Origin: a virus
Reading direction: 5' to 3' (one strand)
IMG/VR virus record: IMGVR_UViG_3300042922_000482
Span: 1 to 41,545 of that record
DNA length: 41,545 nt
The notes under the pieces were generated by a model that saw nothing but the letters and a program-made list of their open reading frames with translations, ran no database searches and had not been told where the DNA came from. This document shows positions 26,479-35,105 of the stretch, in pieces. Position 1 is the first letter of the stretch. Each line of letters starts with the position of its first letter. The translations under genes were made by a program, and so were the position numbers.

Positions 26479-28166
26479 TGCCGTGGGTTCCGGAGTTCGA
26501 GGGCGACTTCCCGACGCTCGGTTGGTCGATCGCCGACCAGATGGCCGAGTACCTCGGCCGGCCCGACGCCGGCGACGAGGAGATCTTCGACCCGTTCGTG
26601 CTCACCGTCGAGCAGCAGGAGTTCCTGAACGAGCTCTACCGCATCGACCCCGTTACCGGCCGCCGGCTGATCCACCGCGGCTCGCTGATCCGTCCCCGCG
26701 GCTGGGGCAAGTCGCCCTTCGTCGCCGCCATCATGATCGCCGAGGGGATCTTCGACGTCGTCCCCAACGGATGGAACGCCGATGGCCAGCCGGTCGGCAA
26801 GCCGTGGTCGAAGGTGCGCACCCCGTACGTCGCGATCGCCGCGGTGTCGGAGGAGCAGACCAAGAACACGTGGGAGCCGCTGCTCGAGATGCTGCGGCAG
26901 GGGCGCGCCACGGACGAGTTCAACCTCGACCCGATGGATTCCTTCGTCGCGCTCGAGCGTGGTCGTATCGTCCCGATCACGTCCTCGGCGACGACGATCA
27001 AGGGCTTCAAGGCCGTCGCCGCATCCCTCGACCAGACGGAGACGTGGCTGAAGTCCAACGGCGGCGTGAAGCTCGCTCAGACACTCCGCAACAACGCCAC
27101 CAAGCTCGGCGGCGTGACGATCGAGACCCCGAACGCCTACACCCTCGGCGAACGGTCGGTCGCGGAACAGTCGTTCGAGTTCTGGGCCGACATCCAGTCC
27201 GGCAAGTACAAGAACCTTGAGGACGTTCGCTCGATCTACTTCGACCACCGGCCCGCGCCGGCGAGCACGCAGATCGACGACATGGACTCTCTCGTCCATG
27301 GCCTCCGTGTCGCGTATGGCGACTCCGCGAAGCATCCCGACGGATGCCTGCTGCACGACCCGCCATGCCCGCCGGGCTGGTTCGACGTGCACCGCGGCGC
27401 GCTGGACTTCTTCGACACCGCGAACGACCCCGCCGTCATGCGGGCGGACTTCCTCAACCAGATCGACGCCGCGCGCGACGCGTACGTCACCGACCCCGAG
27501 ATCCGCGCCTGCGTGGAAGCCGGCGCCGGGAAGACCGTCGGGCGGTCCGAGCCGGTCACGCTCGGCTTCGACGGCTCGGAGGGACGCAAGGACAAGCACC
27601 TCGCGGACTCGACCGTCCTCATGGGCTACTCCGTGACGCAACGGCACTTCTTCCTCATCGGCATGTGGGAGCAGCCCGACGGGCCGACCGGCGAAGGATG
27701 GCGGCCACCGAAGCTCGAGATCGAGCAGGCCGTCGCCAAGGCGTTCCGCGATTACAACGTCGTCGGGTTCTACGCCGACCCGTCCGCCGGTTGGGCGGGT
27801 GAGGTCAAGACGTGGGAGGCCGCGCACCACAAGCGGCTGAAAGCGAAGATGAGCGTCGCCGAGCCGATCCGGTGGAAGCAGAAGGACGTCACGCGCACCT
27901 GCGAGACCTTCGATCAGCTCTACTCCGCCATCCGGCAGACAGAGGTCACCTTCGACGGCGACCCGGCCGTCATCAAGCACTTCCTCAACGCACGGCGTGA
28001 CCCGCGCCGCGCAGGGTACGTGCTGAAGAAGGCCGACGACAACCAGGACTACGGCAAGATCGACGCGACCTACGGGGCTGCGTTCGCCTTCGCCGCCGGC
28101 AACGACGCGATCGGTAAGGGCGTCACCGCGAGCTCGCGGAGCCGGATGCCGCGACAGCTCAGATAG
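26478..28166 (+). CDS. terL: Terminase large subunit
   Basis: 562 residues. Walker A is RPRGWGKS (residues 72-79), the adenine-binding region precedes it, and the Walker B/catalytic acid segment is AASLDQTETW around residue 185-188. The nuclease half has a conserved Asp in LGFDGSEGRKD (about residue 356) and a final acidic site in GKIDATYGAAFAF. Length and order fit a two-domain packaging ATPase/nuclease. It follows the small subunit directly and precedes the portal. Confidence 0.95.
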   Translation: MPWVPEFEGDFPTLGWSIADQMAEYLGRPDAGDEEIFDPFVLTVEQQEFLNELYRIDPVTGRRLIHRGSLIRPRGWGKSPFVAAIMIAEGIFDVVPNGWNADGQPVGKPWSKVRTPYVAIAAVSEEQTKNTWEPLLEMLRQGRATDEFNLDPMDSFVALERGRIVPITSSATTIKGFKAVAASLDQTETWLKSNGGVKLAQTLRNNATKLGGVTIETPNAYTLGERSVAEQSFEFWADIQSGKYKNLEDVRSIYFDHRPAPASTQIDDMDSLVHGLRVAYGDSAKHPDGCLLHDPPCPPGWFDVHRGALDFFDTANDPAVMRADFLNQIDAARDAYVTDPEIRACVEAGAGKTVGRSEPVTLGFDGSEGRKDKHLADSTVLMGYSVTQRHFFLIGMWEQPDGPTGEGWRPPKLEIEQAVAKAFRDYNVVGFYADPSAGWAGEVKTWEAAHHKRLKAKMSVAEPIRWKQKDVTRTCETFDQLYSAIRQTEVTFDGDPAVIKHFLNARRDPRRAGYVLKKADDNQDYGKIDATYGAAFAFAAGNDAIGKGVTASSRSRMPRQLR

Positions 28167-28176
28167 GGGGTGGCCG

Positions 28177-29517
28177 ATGGCCAGCACGCCGGAAGAGTGG
28201 CTGCCGATCCTGTCGAAGCGGATGGACGCGCGCGCACCGAAGATCGCAGAGCTGCGCGGGTACGCATCGGGCAATGCCCCGATGCCCGAGATGGGCAAGA
28301 ACACCAAGGAGTCGTGGCAGGCGTTCCAGAGGAAGGCCCGCACGAACTACGCCGGTCTCGCGTGCCAGTCGCTGGCGGGTCGCATCGTCCCGACCGGGGT
28401 CGCCGTCGGAAGCTCGCGAACGAGCCCCGCCGTCGTCGCCCTGCGGAAGGTGTGGCGCGACAACCGTCTCTCGGTCGTCTTCGCCGACGCGATCCGCACG
28501 ATGCTCTCCGTCCGGGTGTCCTACCTCATCACCGGCATCCGCGACGGCGAGCCGGTCATCACCTCCGAGCCGCCCGAGAAGGTCATCACCGCCCCCGACC
28601 CCTCGCAGCCCTGGCGGGCACGGGCGGCGCTGCGAGCCTGGCGTGACAACGACGCGGAGAAGGACTTCGCGCAGGTGTGGGTCCCCGGCATGCGACAGCG
28701 CTTCGTCCGTTCGGTGAAGACCGACAGCGGCACGATCCGCGGCACGGTGGCCGGCGACTGGGAGCTCGACGGAGACCCCGAGCTGTACGACGGCCCCGTC
28801 CCGGTCTTCGCGATGGAGAACGAAGACGGCATCGCCGAGTTCGAGCCGCACATCGACGTCATCGACCGCATCAACCTCGGCAAGCTGCAACGCCTCGTCG
28901 TGACCGCCTACCAGGCGTTCAAGGCCCGCGCGCTGAAGAACCTTCCGGAGAAGGACGAAGAGGGCAATGACATCGACTGGGGCAAGCGCCTCGACTTCGC
29001 CCCCGGCGCCCTCATCGACCTGCCCGAGGGTATCGACGTGTGGGAGTCCGAAGCGGTCGACATCCGCCCCCTGCTCGAAGGCGAGAAGACCGACGCTCGC
29101 GACTTCGCTGCTGTCATGCGCACACCGATCGACGTCTTCATCCCCGAAGGGCAGAACCAGTCCGCCGCCGGCGCCGCGAACGCACACAAGGGCGAGATCC
29201 AGAAGGCCCGCGACCGCATCAACCGCTCCGGCGCGCCGATGGAGGCAGCTCTGCTGGCAGCGCTGCGCATCCTCGGCATGGACGAGGGGGAGACGATCAA
29301 GGTGACTTTCGAGTCGCCCGAGCACGTCTCGCTCACCGAGAAGGCCGCGGCTGCGCTCGCCGCGAAGGGCGCGGGGAAGTCGCAGCGGTGGATCGACGAG
29401 AACATCTGGGGCATGTCTCCGGACGAGATCGACCGTGAGGAAGCGAACCGCGCCGCCGAGCAGCTGCAGGCGGCCGCGCTGACGGGAGCGATCGGCGATG
29501 GCGGAGCTGACACCTGA
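28177..29517 (+). CDS. Portal protein (SPP1 Gp6-like)
   Basis: 446 residues with AGGGGGTGG before the ATG. Typical features: N-terminal helical entry, SLAGRIVPTGVAVG, a crown/wing with VPVFAMENEDGIAEFEPHIDVIDRINLGKLQR, and the clip/stem-like region PIDVFIPEGQNQSAAGAANAHKGEIQKARDRI. The C-terminus is Ala-rich helix. It forms the dodecameric portal vertex and overlaps the MuF-like gene by 20 bases, as is usual for this pair. Confidence 0.9.
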   Translation: MASTPEEWLPILSKRMDARAPKIAELRGYASGNAPMPEMGKNTKESWQAFQRKARTNYAGLACQSLAGRIVPTGVAVGSSRTSPAVVALRKVWRDNRLSVVFADAIRTMLSVRVSYLITGIRDGEPVITSEPPEKVITAPDPSQPWRARAALRAWRDNDAEKDFAQVWVPGMRQRFVRSVKTDSGTIRGTVAGDWELDGDPELYDGPVPVFAMENEDGIAEFEPHIDVIDRINLGKLQRLVVTAYQAFKARALKNLPEKDEEGNDIDWGKRLDFAPGALIDLPEGIDVWESEAVDIRPLLEGEKTDARDFAAVMRTPIDVFIPEGQNQSAAGAANAHKGEIQKARDRINRSGAPMEAALLAALRILGMDEGETIKVTFESPEHVSLTEKAAAALAAKGAGKSQRWIDENIWGMSPDEIDREEANRAAEQLQAAALTGAIGDGGADT

Positions 29518-30340
29518 CGCCCTGACCGCGGCGTACATGCGACAGAACGCGATCATCCGATCCGGCGCCATCTCGTATGCCGCCGCGGTATGGGACGGGT
29601 CCCGCGAGCTCCGCGACGACGACGTGCGCCAGATCATCGGGCGCATCACGCCCACGGTGCAGGGCGCGCAGCTGCAGGCCGCGACCCTGGCCAACGCGTT
29701 CGTGCAGCGGCTCGCGCTCCTCGAGGGGAGCGCGAGCGCCGCCATGCCGGCGATCGACCGCGACGCGGTCCTCGGCTACCGCGGCGTTCCCGTGACCGAG
29801 GTGTACCGGCGGCCCGCCATCACGGCCTACACGAAGCTCGCCGAGGGGGCGAGCTTCGACCTCGCCCGTGACGCCGGCCGCCGGCGCCTGCTCTCGCTCG
29901 TCGCGACCGACCTGCAGCAAGCGCGCACCCGGCAGTCCCGTGACGCGTACGCAGCCACGGGGTTCGAGTACACGGTGCGGGTGCTGTCAGGTCGCGAGAA
30001 CTGCGCGCTCTGTGTCGTCGCCGCAACCCAGCGATACCGGGCCGGCGGGCTGCAGGCCATGCATCCCGGATGCGACTGCGGTGAACGCGGCGTCCGTGCC
30101 AACTATGACCCCGGCGTCGTCATCGAACGCGAGGTCGTCGAGGAGACCCACTCGGCCATCTGGGAGCAGCTCGAGCAGTACGACCGCAACGCCCGCGACC
30201 TCGGCCTAAACAAGACCACCGCGGGCGGGCGCCGCATCAGCGACTTCACGGACCTGATCGTCACCCGCGAGCACGGCGAGCTCGGCCCCACCCTCGCCTG
30301 GCGGCAGGACCGGTTCACCGGCCCCGCCGACCTCACCTGA
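29498..30340 (+). CDS. MuF-like minor capsid protein
   Basis: 280 residues overlapping the portal gene by 20 bases. Helical N-terminal two-thirds (DALTAAYMRQNAIIRSGAIS, LARDAGRRRLLSLVATDLQQARTRQ). The C-terminal domain has the phage-Mu-F signature: GRENCALCVVAATQRYR then MHPGCDCG, a Cys/His cluster that probably binds zinc. MuF proteins attach to the portal inside the procapsid and may be injected. No separate capsid maturation protease is visible in the window. Confidence 0.85.
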   Translation: MAELTPDALTAAYMRQNAIIRSGAISYAAAVWDGSRELRDDDVRQIIGRITPTVQGAQLQAATLANAFVQRLALLEGSASAAMPAIDRDAVLGYRGVPVTEVYRRPAITAYTKLAEGASFDLARDAGRRRLLSLVATDLQQARTRQSRDAYAATGFEYTVRVLSGRENCALCVVAATQRYRAGGLQAMHPGCDCGERGVRANYDPGVVIEREVVEETHSAIWEQLEQYDRNARDLGLNKTTAGGRRISDFTDLIVTREHGELGPTLAWRQDRFTGPADLT

Positions 30341-30365
30341 CCACCCGCATCCGCGGGTTCCGGCG

Positions 30366-30403
30366 CCCCGAAACGGGGACGCCTCCACCACTCCGAAACG
30401 GGG
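30366..30403 (+). repeat. Paired CCGAAACGGGG motifs before the scaffold gene
   Basis: CCCCGAAACGGGG (30366-30378) and CCGAAACGGGG (30393-30403) are small hairpin-forming words 26 bases apart, just before the scaffold start at 30413. Related copies lie at 25963-25974 and 30527-30537. Confidence 0.55.
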
Positions 30404-30412
30404 AACATCATC

Positions 30413-30967
30413 ATGTCCGACATCCGACACACTCTCGGCGCACTGCCGGCCCCGAGCTGGCACCGTCCGTTCCTGCGTTACCTCGACGGTGACCAGGGCG
30501 GCGGCAGCGACGGCGGCGACGGCAAGCCCGAAACGGGCGGCGACAGCGACCTTGAGAAGGCGCGCGCCGACGCTGAGAAGTGGAAGGCCCTCTCCCGCAA
30601 GAACGAGGAGCAGGCCAAGGCCAACGCCGAGAAGGCCAAGAAGTTCGACGAGCTCGAAGAGGCGAACAAGTCCGAGCAGGAGAAACTCCTCGCCCGTGCC
30701 GAGGCCGCTGAGAAGAAGCTCGCCGACCGGGAAGCGAAGGACGTCGCAGCCGCAACGGCTGCGGAGGTTGCGAAGGAGAAGGGCGTGCCCGTCTCCGCGC
30801 TTCGCGGAACCACCAAGGAGGAGCTGGAGGCGCATGCCGACGAGCTGCTCGCCTTCCTGCCGAAGAAGCCCGCCGCGCCGTCCGCGGATGGCCAGGGCGA
30901 CGGTGACCAGATCGGCGACGGCGACATGTCGGCCGAAGACATCGTCAACGCCGCAACCGCGCGCTGA
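30413..30967 (+). CDS. Capsid scaffolding protein
   Basis: 184 residues immediately before the major capsid gene. A Gly/Asp-rich linker (DGDQGGGSDGGDGK) is followed by a long Lys/Glu/Ala-rich coiled coil (about residues 45-115; KARADAEKWKALSRKNEEQ) and GVPVSALRGTTKEELEAHADELLAFL. The charged helical composition, size and position are those of a scaffold. The C-terminus is acidic. No protease motif. Confidence 0.85.
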   Translation: MSDIRHTLGALPAPSWHRPFLRYLDGDQGGGSDGGDGKPETGGDSDLEKARADAEKWKALSRKNEEQAKANAEKAKKFDELEEANKSEQEKLLARAEAAEKKLADREAKDVAAATAAEVAKEKGVPVSALRGTTKEELEAHADELLAFLPKKPAAPSADGQGDGDQIGDGDMSAEDIVNAATAR

Positions 30968-31026
30968 CACCCCCGTAGACGTTCGCCACGAACGCTCACG
31001 GGCCACACCAACACCAAGGAGGAATC

Positions 31027-32274
31027 GTGGCAAACATCTTCGTGAAGGGGCAGAAGCTCGCGGCCACCGCGCTCGCTCTGCTCCGCAAGCAGGTGAAGGC
31101 CCCGGGCCTGTTCACCTACAAGTTCGGCATCGCCGACTTCAAGGGCGCCGAGGGCGACGTCGTCAACATCAAGCGCCCCGCCGTGCTCGTCGCCCGCGAG
31201 AAGCCGTGGCGCGGTGACGACGCGATCGTCGTCGACCGTCTGGCCAACTCGAAGATCCAGGTGAAGCTCAACCGGCACATCTACAGCGCCGTCGCGCTGT
31301 CGCCGGAGGAGGAGACCCTCGACGAGGTCGACTACGTCCGCGACGTTCAGGCGCCGCAGGTGCAGGCGATCCTCGACTTCTTCGAGAACATCGTCGTCGG
31401 CGCGCTGCGCGTGGCGTCGTTCGTGTTCGGGGTGACCTTCAACCCCGCTTCCGGCAACGCGATCGAGAGCGACGCCCGCAAGGTCGCCGTCCGCGCGCGG
31501 AAGCTGGCGCAGAAGGCGCACTGGCCGCTCACGGGCCGCTACTGGCTCGTCGGCGCGAACGTCTCCGAGGCGATCGCCACGCACGACAAGCTGCTCGAGG
31601 TCGACGCCGCCGGGCTTCCCGAGGCGCTCCGCGAGGGTGTCGTCGGCCGCCTCGGCGGATGGACGATCGTCGAGCTCGACGCGCTCGGCGACGACGAGTC
31701 GTACTTCGTCCACGAGACGGCGCTCGCGATCGCGACCGTCGCGCCCGCCGTTCCGAACGGCGTGGCCAAGGGCGGCGGCGTCGCGGCCGGCAACGGCCTC
31801 GCCGTCACCCAGCTGTGGGACTACGACAGCGACCACCTGAAGGACCGCTCGATCGTCCACGCCTTCGCGGGCGCAACCGCCGTGCTCGACCCCGAGCAGG
31901 AGCCGGGAACCGGCGCGATCGTGCGCGACGAGAACGACGAGGTCGTGCTGAAGTTCCAGCGCGCGATCAAGGTCACCTTCGGCGCGGGCGGCTCCGAGAA
32001 GGCCAGCTACACGCTGACCATCACCGGCGCGCCCACCGGCGGCACCTTCACGCTGACCGTCGACGGCCAGACCACCGACCCGATCGCGTACAACGCCTCG
32101 AACACCGACATCGCCAAGGAGCTCAACGAGCTCGCCGGCGTCTCGGGCGCCACCGTCACCGGCGGCACGTTCCCCGGCAACGCGAAGACCGTCACCTTCC
32201 AGGAGCGCATCGGCACCCTCGCGGCCGCCGGCGCGTTCACCGGCGGCACCTCGCCCGCCATCACCGCGGCCTGA
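31027..32274 (+). CDS. Major capsid protein with C-terminal beta domain
   Basis: 415 residues, GTG preceded by AAGGAGGAATC, the strongest ribosome binding site in the head module. The first ~315 residues fit the P22 coat-like branch of the HK97 fold (VNIKRPAVLVAREKPWRGDDA, IYSAVALSPEEETLDEVDY, then WLVGANVSEAIATHDKLLEV). After VLKFQRAIKVTF a separate ~95-residue beta-rich domain follows (YTLTITGAPTGGTFTLTVDG, then IAYNASNTDIAKELNEL), like decoration domains seen in other actinophage head proteins. It may protrude from the capsid or stabilise it. Confidence 0.9.
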   Translation: MANIFVKGQKLAATALALLRKQVKAPGLFTYKFGIADFKGAEGDVVNIKRPAVLVAREKPWRGDDAIVVDRLANSKIQVKLNRHIYSAVALSPEEETLDEVDYVRDVQAPQVQAILDFFENIVVGALRVASFVFGVTFNPASGNAIESDARKVAVRARKLAQKAHWPLTGRYWLVGANVSEAIATHDKLLEVDAAGLPEALREGVVGRLGGWTIVELDALGDDESYFVHETALAIATVAPAVPNGVAKGGGVAAGNGLAVTQLWDYDSDHLKDRSIVHAFAGATAVLDPEQEPGTGAIVRDENDEVVLKFQRAIKVTFGAGGSEKASYTLTITGAPTGGTFTLTVDGQTTDPIAYNASNTDIAKELNELAGVSGATVTGGTFPGNAKTVTFQERIGTLAAAGAFTGGTSPAITAA

Positions 32275-32305
32275 CAGCCGCACACCCCACGAGGAGGTCA
32301 GGCTC

Positions 32306-32902
32306 ATGGCTGACGACTACACGCCCCTCGCCGCTCGCGGCGATGTCGAGAAGTCGCTCGGCCGTAGCCTGACCTCCTCCGAGGGACAGCGCGTCGAAGA
32401 TGCGCTCGTGAAGGCATCCGAGCTCTTCCGCAAGGAGGCGCAGCGCACCTTCACCGCGGGGCGGCGCACGAACCGGCTGCGATCGCACGCCGGCGAAGTG
32501 CGCCTCCCCGAGACCCCCGTCACCGACGTGCACAGCGTCACCGACGACTCCGGCCGCCCCATCCGCTACACCCGGTTCGCGTCCGTCCTCACCCTTCTCG
32601 ACTCCGCGGCCTCGTTCGTGCGAGTCGACTTCTCCTACGGCGACACCGAAGCGCCCGAGATCGTGCGCACCACGGTCGCCGCCGCAGTCGCCAGCGCCTT
32701 CGACGTCGACAAGCGCGCCCGCGCCGGCATGTCCCAGTTCCAGGAGACCGCCGGACCGCTCAGCGAAGGCGGCACGTTCGCCGCGTGGGCGGTCGGTGGG
32801 CAGGTCACCCTCTCCCCGGCGGATCTCGCCGTCGCCCGCAGCCTCCGCCCCGCCAAGCTCGGCGGCACCCACACGCAGCGGGGGCAGACATGGCCGTCCT
32901 GA
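32306..32902 (+). CDS. Head-tail adaptor
   Basis: 198 residues with GAGGAGG before the ATG. A helical N-terminal half (DVEKSLGRSLTSSEGQRVEDALVKASELFRKEA) and a beta segment (VRLPETPVTDVHSVTDDSGR) with FSYGDTEAPEIVRTTVAAAVA are typical of gp6/gp15-like adaptors. Position directly after the capsid gene and before the stopper supports this. It overlaps the next gene by 13 bases. Confidence 0.8.
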   Translation: MADDYTPLAARGDVEKSLGRSLTSSEGQRVEDALVKASELFRKEAQRTFTAGRRTNRLRSHAGEVRLPETPVTDVHSVTDDSGRPIRYTRFASVLTLLDSAASFVRVDFSYGDTEAPEIVRTTVAAAVASAFDVDKRARAGMSQFQETAGPLSEGGTFAAWAVGGQVTLSPADLAVARSLRPAKLGGTHTQRGQTWPS

Positions 32903-33228
32903 CAGGGGAGGCCGTCACCGTCCAGCGCTCAGCCCAGGTCGGAGTCAACTCGCGGAACGAGCCTGTTTTCGAGTGGGAAGACGAGACCGTCGACGACGTC
33001 CTCGTCACCCCCGGGCCGCGAGACGACATCGACGACTCGACACGACCGACCGGCGTCCGCGTCGAGTGGTCCCTCATCTGGCCCAAGACCTACACGAAGC
33101 CGCTCGCCGGATGCCGTGTCATCGTTCGCGGCGGCGCGCCGCTGAACATCATCGGCGACCCCCACGCCTTCGCCAACGCGCCGACGCGATGGAACCGCCC
33201 GAGCGAGGCGGGCCGCACCGACGGATAG
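32890..33228 (+). CDS. Head-tail stopper
   Basis: 112 residues. A small beta barrel pattern (GEAVTVQRSAQVGVNSRNEP, VDDVLVTPGPRDD, VEWSLIWPKTYTKPLAGCRV) ending in GDPHAFANAPTRW. This is the size and strand order of head-closure proteins, and it is the second gene after the capsid. The start is within the end of the adaptor gene. Confidence 0.75.
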   Translation: MAVLTGEAVTVQRSAQVGVNSRNEPVFEWEDETVDDVLVTPGPRDDIDDSTRPTGVRVEWSLIWPKTYTKPLAGCRVIVRGGAPLNIIGDPHAFANAPTRWNRPSEAGRTDG

Positions 33229-33238
33229 GAGACCAGCC

Positions 33239-33487
33239 GTGGCGAACAACAACGTGCGTCTGAACCTGCGGGGCATCAACGCGGTCATGAAGTCCAAGCC
33301 CGCACAAGACCTCGTCGACGGGCTCGGAAAGAAGATCGCCGCGGCCGCAGGCGACGGCTTCGAGTACGTGCGACGCCCGCACCCGTGGACCGCCCGCGGC
33401 TACGTCCAAACGGTCAGCGCCCGCGCTCGCCGACGGCAGGCACGCGAAGCCGTGCTCGAGCGTGCGATCGGCGCGGTGCAGCAGTGA
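33239..33487 (+). CDS. Tail completion / connector protein, HK97 gp10-like
   Basis: 82 residues, GTG start with ATAGGAG upstream. A short beta strand (VRLNLRGINAVMKSKPAQDL) leads into a helix with Lys/Ala, then RPHPWTARGYVQTVSAR and a helical basic C-terminus (RRRQAREAVLERAIGAV). Size, charge and position between stopper and terminator match gp10-type neck proteins. The TGA overlaps the next GTG. Confidence 0.7.
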   Translation: MANNNVRLNLRGINAVMKSKPAQDLVDGLGKKIAAAAGDGFEYVRRPHPWTARGYVQTVSARARRRQAREAVLERAIGAVQQ

Positions 33488-33870
33488 GATTCCCCGACGT
33501 CGAAGCCGACGCGATCGGGTTCCTGGTTGCGCGGTTCGCTCTTCCGGCCTCGCTGCGCGTCCCGTCGCCGCGGCCGACCGAGTTCTACCGGGCCTACAGC
33601 ACCGGTGGCGACACCGTGAGCCGCGTCCTCGACGCGCCCCTGATCACGATCGACGCGTGGGCCGCTGACGACGAGCGCGCCCGCCGGATGGCCGATGACG
33701 CCCGCATGGCGTTCCTCGATCGCCGCGGCGCGCTGCCCCTGTGGCGTCGTGTGGAAGCCACCTCGCCCTATTTCGTCCCGGACCCGGAGACGGAGACACC
33801 CGTCTACCGCTTCACACTGCGCGCTCGCATTCGCGCCACCCGCTCGTCTCCCGCGCCCGCGGGGACGTAA
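33484..33870 (+). CDS. Tail terminator
   Basis: 128 residues from a GTG in a GTGA overlap. An N-terminal helix (DVEADAIGFLVARFAL), then strands with PRPTEFYRAYSTGG, DAPLITIDAWAADDERARRMADDARMAFLD and a final YRFTLRARIRA. This is the arrangement of lambda gpU-like/tail terminator proteins, located just before the major tail protein. Confidence 0.8.
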   Translation: MRFPDVEADAIGFLVARFALPASLRVPSPRPTEFYRAYSTGGDTVSRVLDAPLITIDAWAADDERARRMADDARMAFLDRRGALPLWRRVEATSPYFVPDPETETPVYRFTLRARIRATRSSPAPAGT

Positions 33871-33908
33871 TCGCCGGTCATGCCCGGCTCACACGAAAGA
33901 GAGACACC

Positions 33909-34469
33909 ATGACCGTGAAAGCTGAGCTGGCCCGCATCTTCGGGTCGGACTCCGACGCGATCCACCTCGCGCCGTACGGCACCACGCTGCCGACGACCCT
34001 CGAAGGCGCCCTCGACCCCGCCTTCGAGGACGTCGGCTGGCTGTCCGAGGACGGCCTGACCGAGACCCTCACCGGCTCCGTCGAGCGCCGCCGCGGGCAC
34101 CAGGGGCGCGGCGTGGTCCGCACCTTCATGGGCGAGTCCGGCACGCAGATCGCGTTCGTCGGCCTCGAGTCGAAGGCGCAGACCAACTCGCTGCGCTACC
34201 ACGAGAAGCAGGTCGATACGACGGTCCCCGGCGTGCGGAAGACCAAGCGCGGCGCCGGCCAGCGCATCCAGGTCCGTGCGGCTGTCATCGACCTGTTCGA
34301 CGCTGACGACGACGCAGTCAAGGAGCGCTTCGTCATCCCGCGATTCGAGATCGCCCCCAACGGCGACCGCACCTTCGTCGGGACCGACATCGCCGCCTAC
34401 CCGTTCCTCGGGGAGATCATCGGCGACTACGACCACTTCGCCACCGACCTCGAGAGCGACGGCGAGTGA
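33909..34469 (+). CDS. Major tail protein
   Basis: 186 residues, ATG after a GAAAGAGAG Shine-Dalgarno. Beta-rich with APYGTTLPTTLEGALDPAFEDVGWLSEDGL near the N-terminus, the common start of actinophage tail-tube subunits, then VVRTFMGESGTQIAFVGLE and FVIPRFEIAPNGDRTFVGTDIAAYPFLGEI. It is followed by the assembly chaperones, confirming its place. There is no extra Ig domain. Confidence 0.9.
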   Translation: MTVKAELARIFGSDSDAIHLAPYGTTLPTTLEGALDPAFEDVGWLSEDGLTETLTGSVERRRGHQGRGVVRTFMGESGTQIAFVGLESKAQTNSLRYHEKQVDTTVPGVRKTKRGAGQRIQVRAAVIDLFDADDDAVKERFVIPRFEIAPNGDRTFVGTDIAAYPFLGEIIGDYDHFATDLESDGE

Positions 34470-34621
34470 TGGCTGCCCGCAACCGCACCCAGAAGACCAA
34501 GCCCACCGGCGAGGTCTACCGGCAGGACCGGTTCGGTCACAAGCACCGCATCGACGACGCGGCCGCCGCCGCAGCCGAGGAGCAGTCGCCCGCACTGCCC
34601 GCGCTGCCGCCGGCGGACTGA
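34469..34621 (+). CDS. Small basic/Ala-rich protein, 50 aa
   Basis: The ATG overlaps the stop of the major tail protein (TGATG). The N-terminus is basic (ARNRTQKTKPTGEVYRQDRF), and the tail is Ala/Pro-rich and acidic. It is probably disordered. Translational coupling suggests a genuine tail-assembly accessory; no family is recognised. Confidence 0.55.
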   Translation: MAARNRTQKTKPTGEVYRQDRFGHKHRIDDAAAAAAEEQSPALPALPPAD

Positions 34622-34713
34622 CCGCGCCCACAGACCGGTGGGCGGAGCTCCTCCGACGGCTCCGCCCACCACCCCATCCACCAGTCGGAGACACCAGTCG
34701 GAGGAGACACATC

Positions 34714-35103
34714 ATGGCCACTCGGCCCACCGCCGCCAAGGCGCCCCAGGATCACCAGCCCAAGACCATCAAGCCCAAGGTCGAGAAGGTCGAAACCGTT
34801 CTCGGCGAGGGCGACGACGCGCGTACCGTCCCGGCTCGTCAGGTGACGATGCCCGTCGCACCGGACAAAAGCATCGTCGTCGTCGTCGCCGACGAAGCTC
34901 TCGACGACTTCGAAGTCCTCGACGACATCCGCGCGGTGCAGGACCAGAACGACGCGTCGCGACTGCCGTCGCTGCTGCGCCGCCTCGTCGGCGAGCAGTA
35001 CCGCACCGTCCTCGACCAGCTCCGCGGCCCCAACGGGCGCGTGAGCACGTCGGATGGTGCGCAGTTCGTCCTCGACCTGTTCCAGGCGCTCAACCCAAAC
35101 TGA
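34714..35103 (+). CDS. Tail assembly chaperone (gpG-like)
   Basis: 129 residues with GGAGGAGACA before the ATG. A basic, Lys-rich N-terminus (KTIKPKVEKVE) precedes DKSIVVVVADEALDDFEVLDDIRAVQDQ and LPSLLRRLVGEQYRTVLDQL, typical of siphoviral chaperones that bind the tape measure. The last codons before the TGA are AAC CCA AAC, which form the -1 slippery site CCCAAAC, so a fraction of ribosomes should continue into the next gene to make the long gpGT-type product of about 260 residues. Confidence 0.85.
   Translation: MATRPTAAKAPQDHQPKTIKPKVEKVETVLGEGDDARTVPARQVTMPVAPDKSIVVVVADEALDDFEVLDDIRAVQDQNDASRLPSLLRRLVGEQYRTVLDQLRGPNGRVSTSDGAQFVLDLFQALNPN
35094..35100 (+). promoter_or_regulatory. Programmed -1 frameshift site CCCAAAC
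   Basis: The heptamer reads C CCA AAC in the frame of the first chaperone, exactly the X XXY YYZ pattern, and abuts its TGA. A -1 slip continues as Leu-Ile-Val-Leu-Ala in the frame of the second chaperone. Confidence 0.9.
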
Positions 35104-35105
35104 TC

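Noticed and set aside
26100-28343. Open leftward frame of 747 codons
   Set aside because: Shadow of the terminase genes on the other strand; no domain or ribosome binding site.
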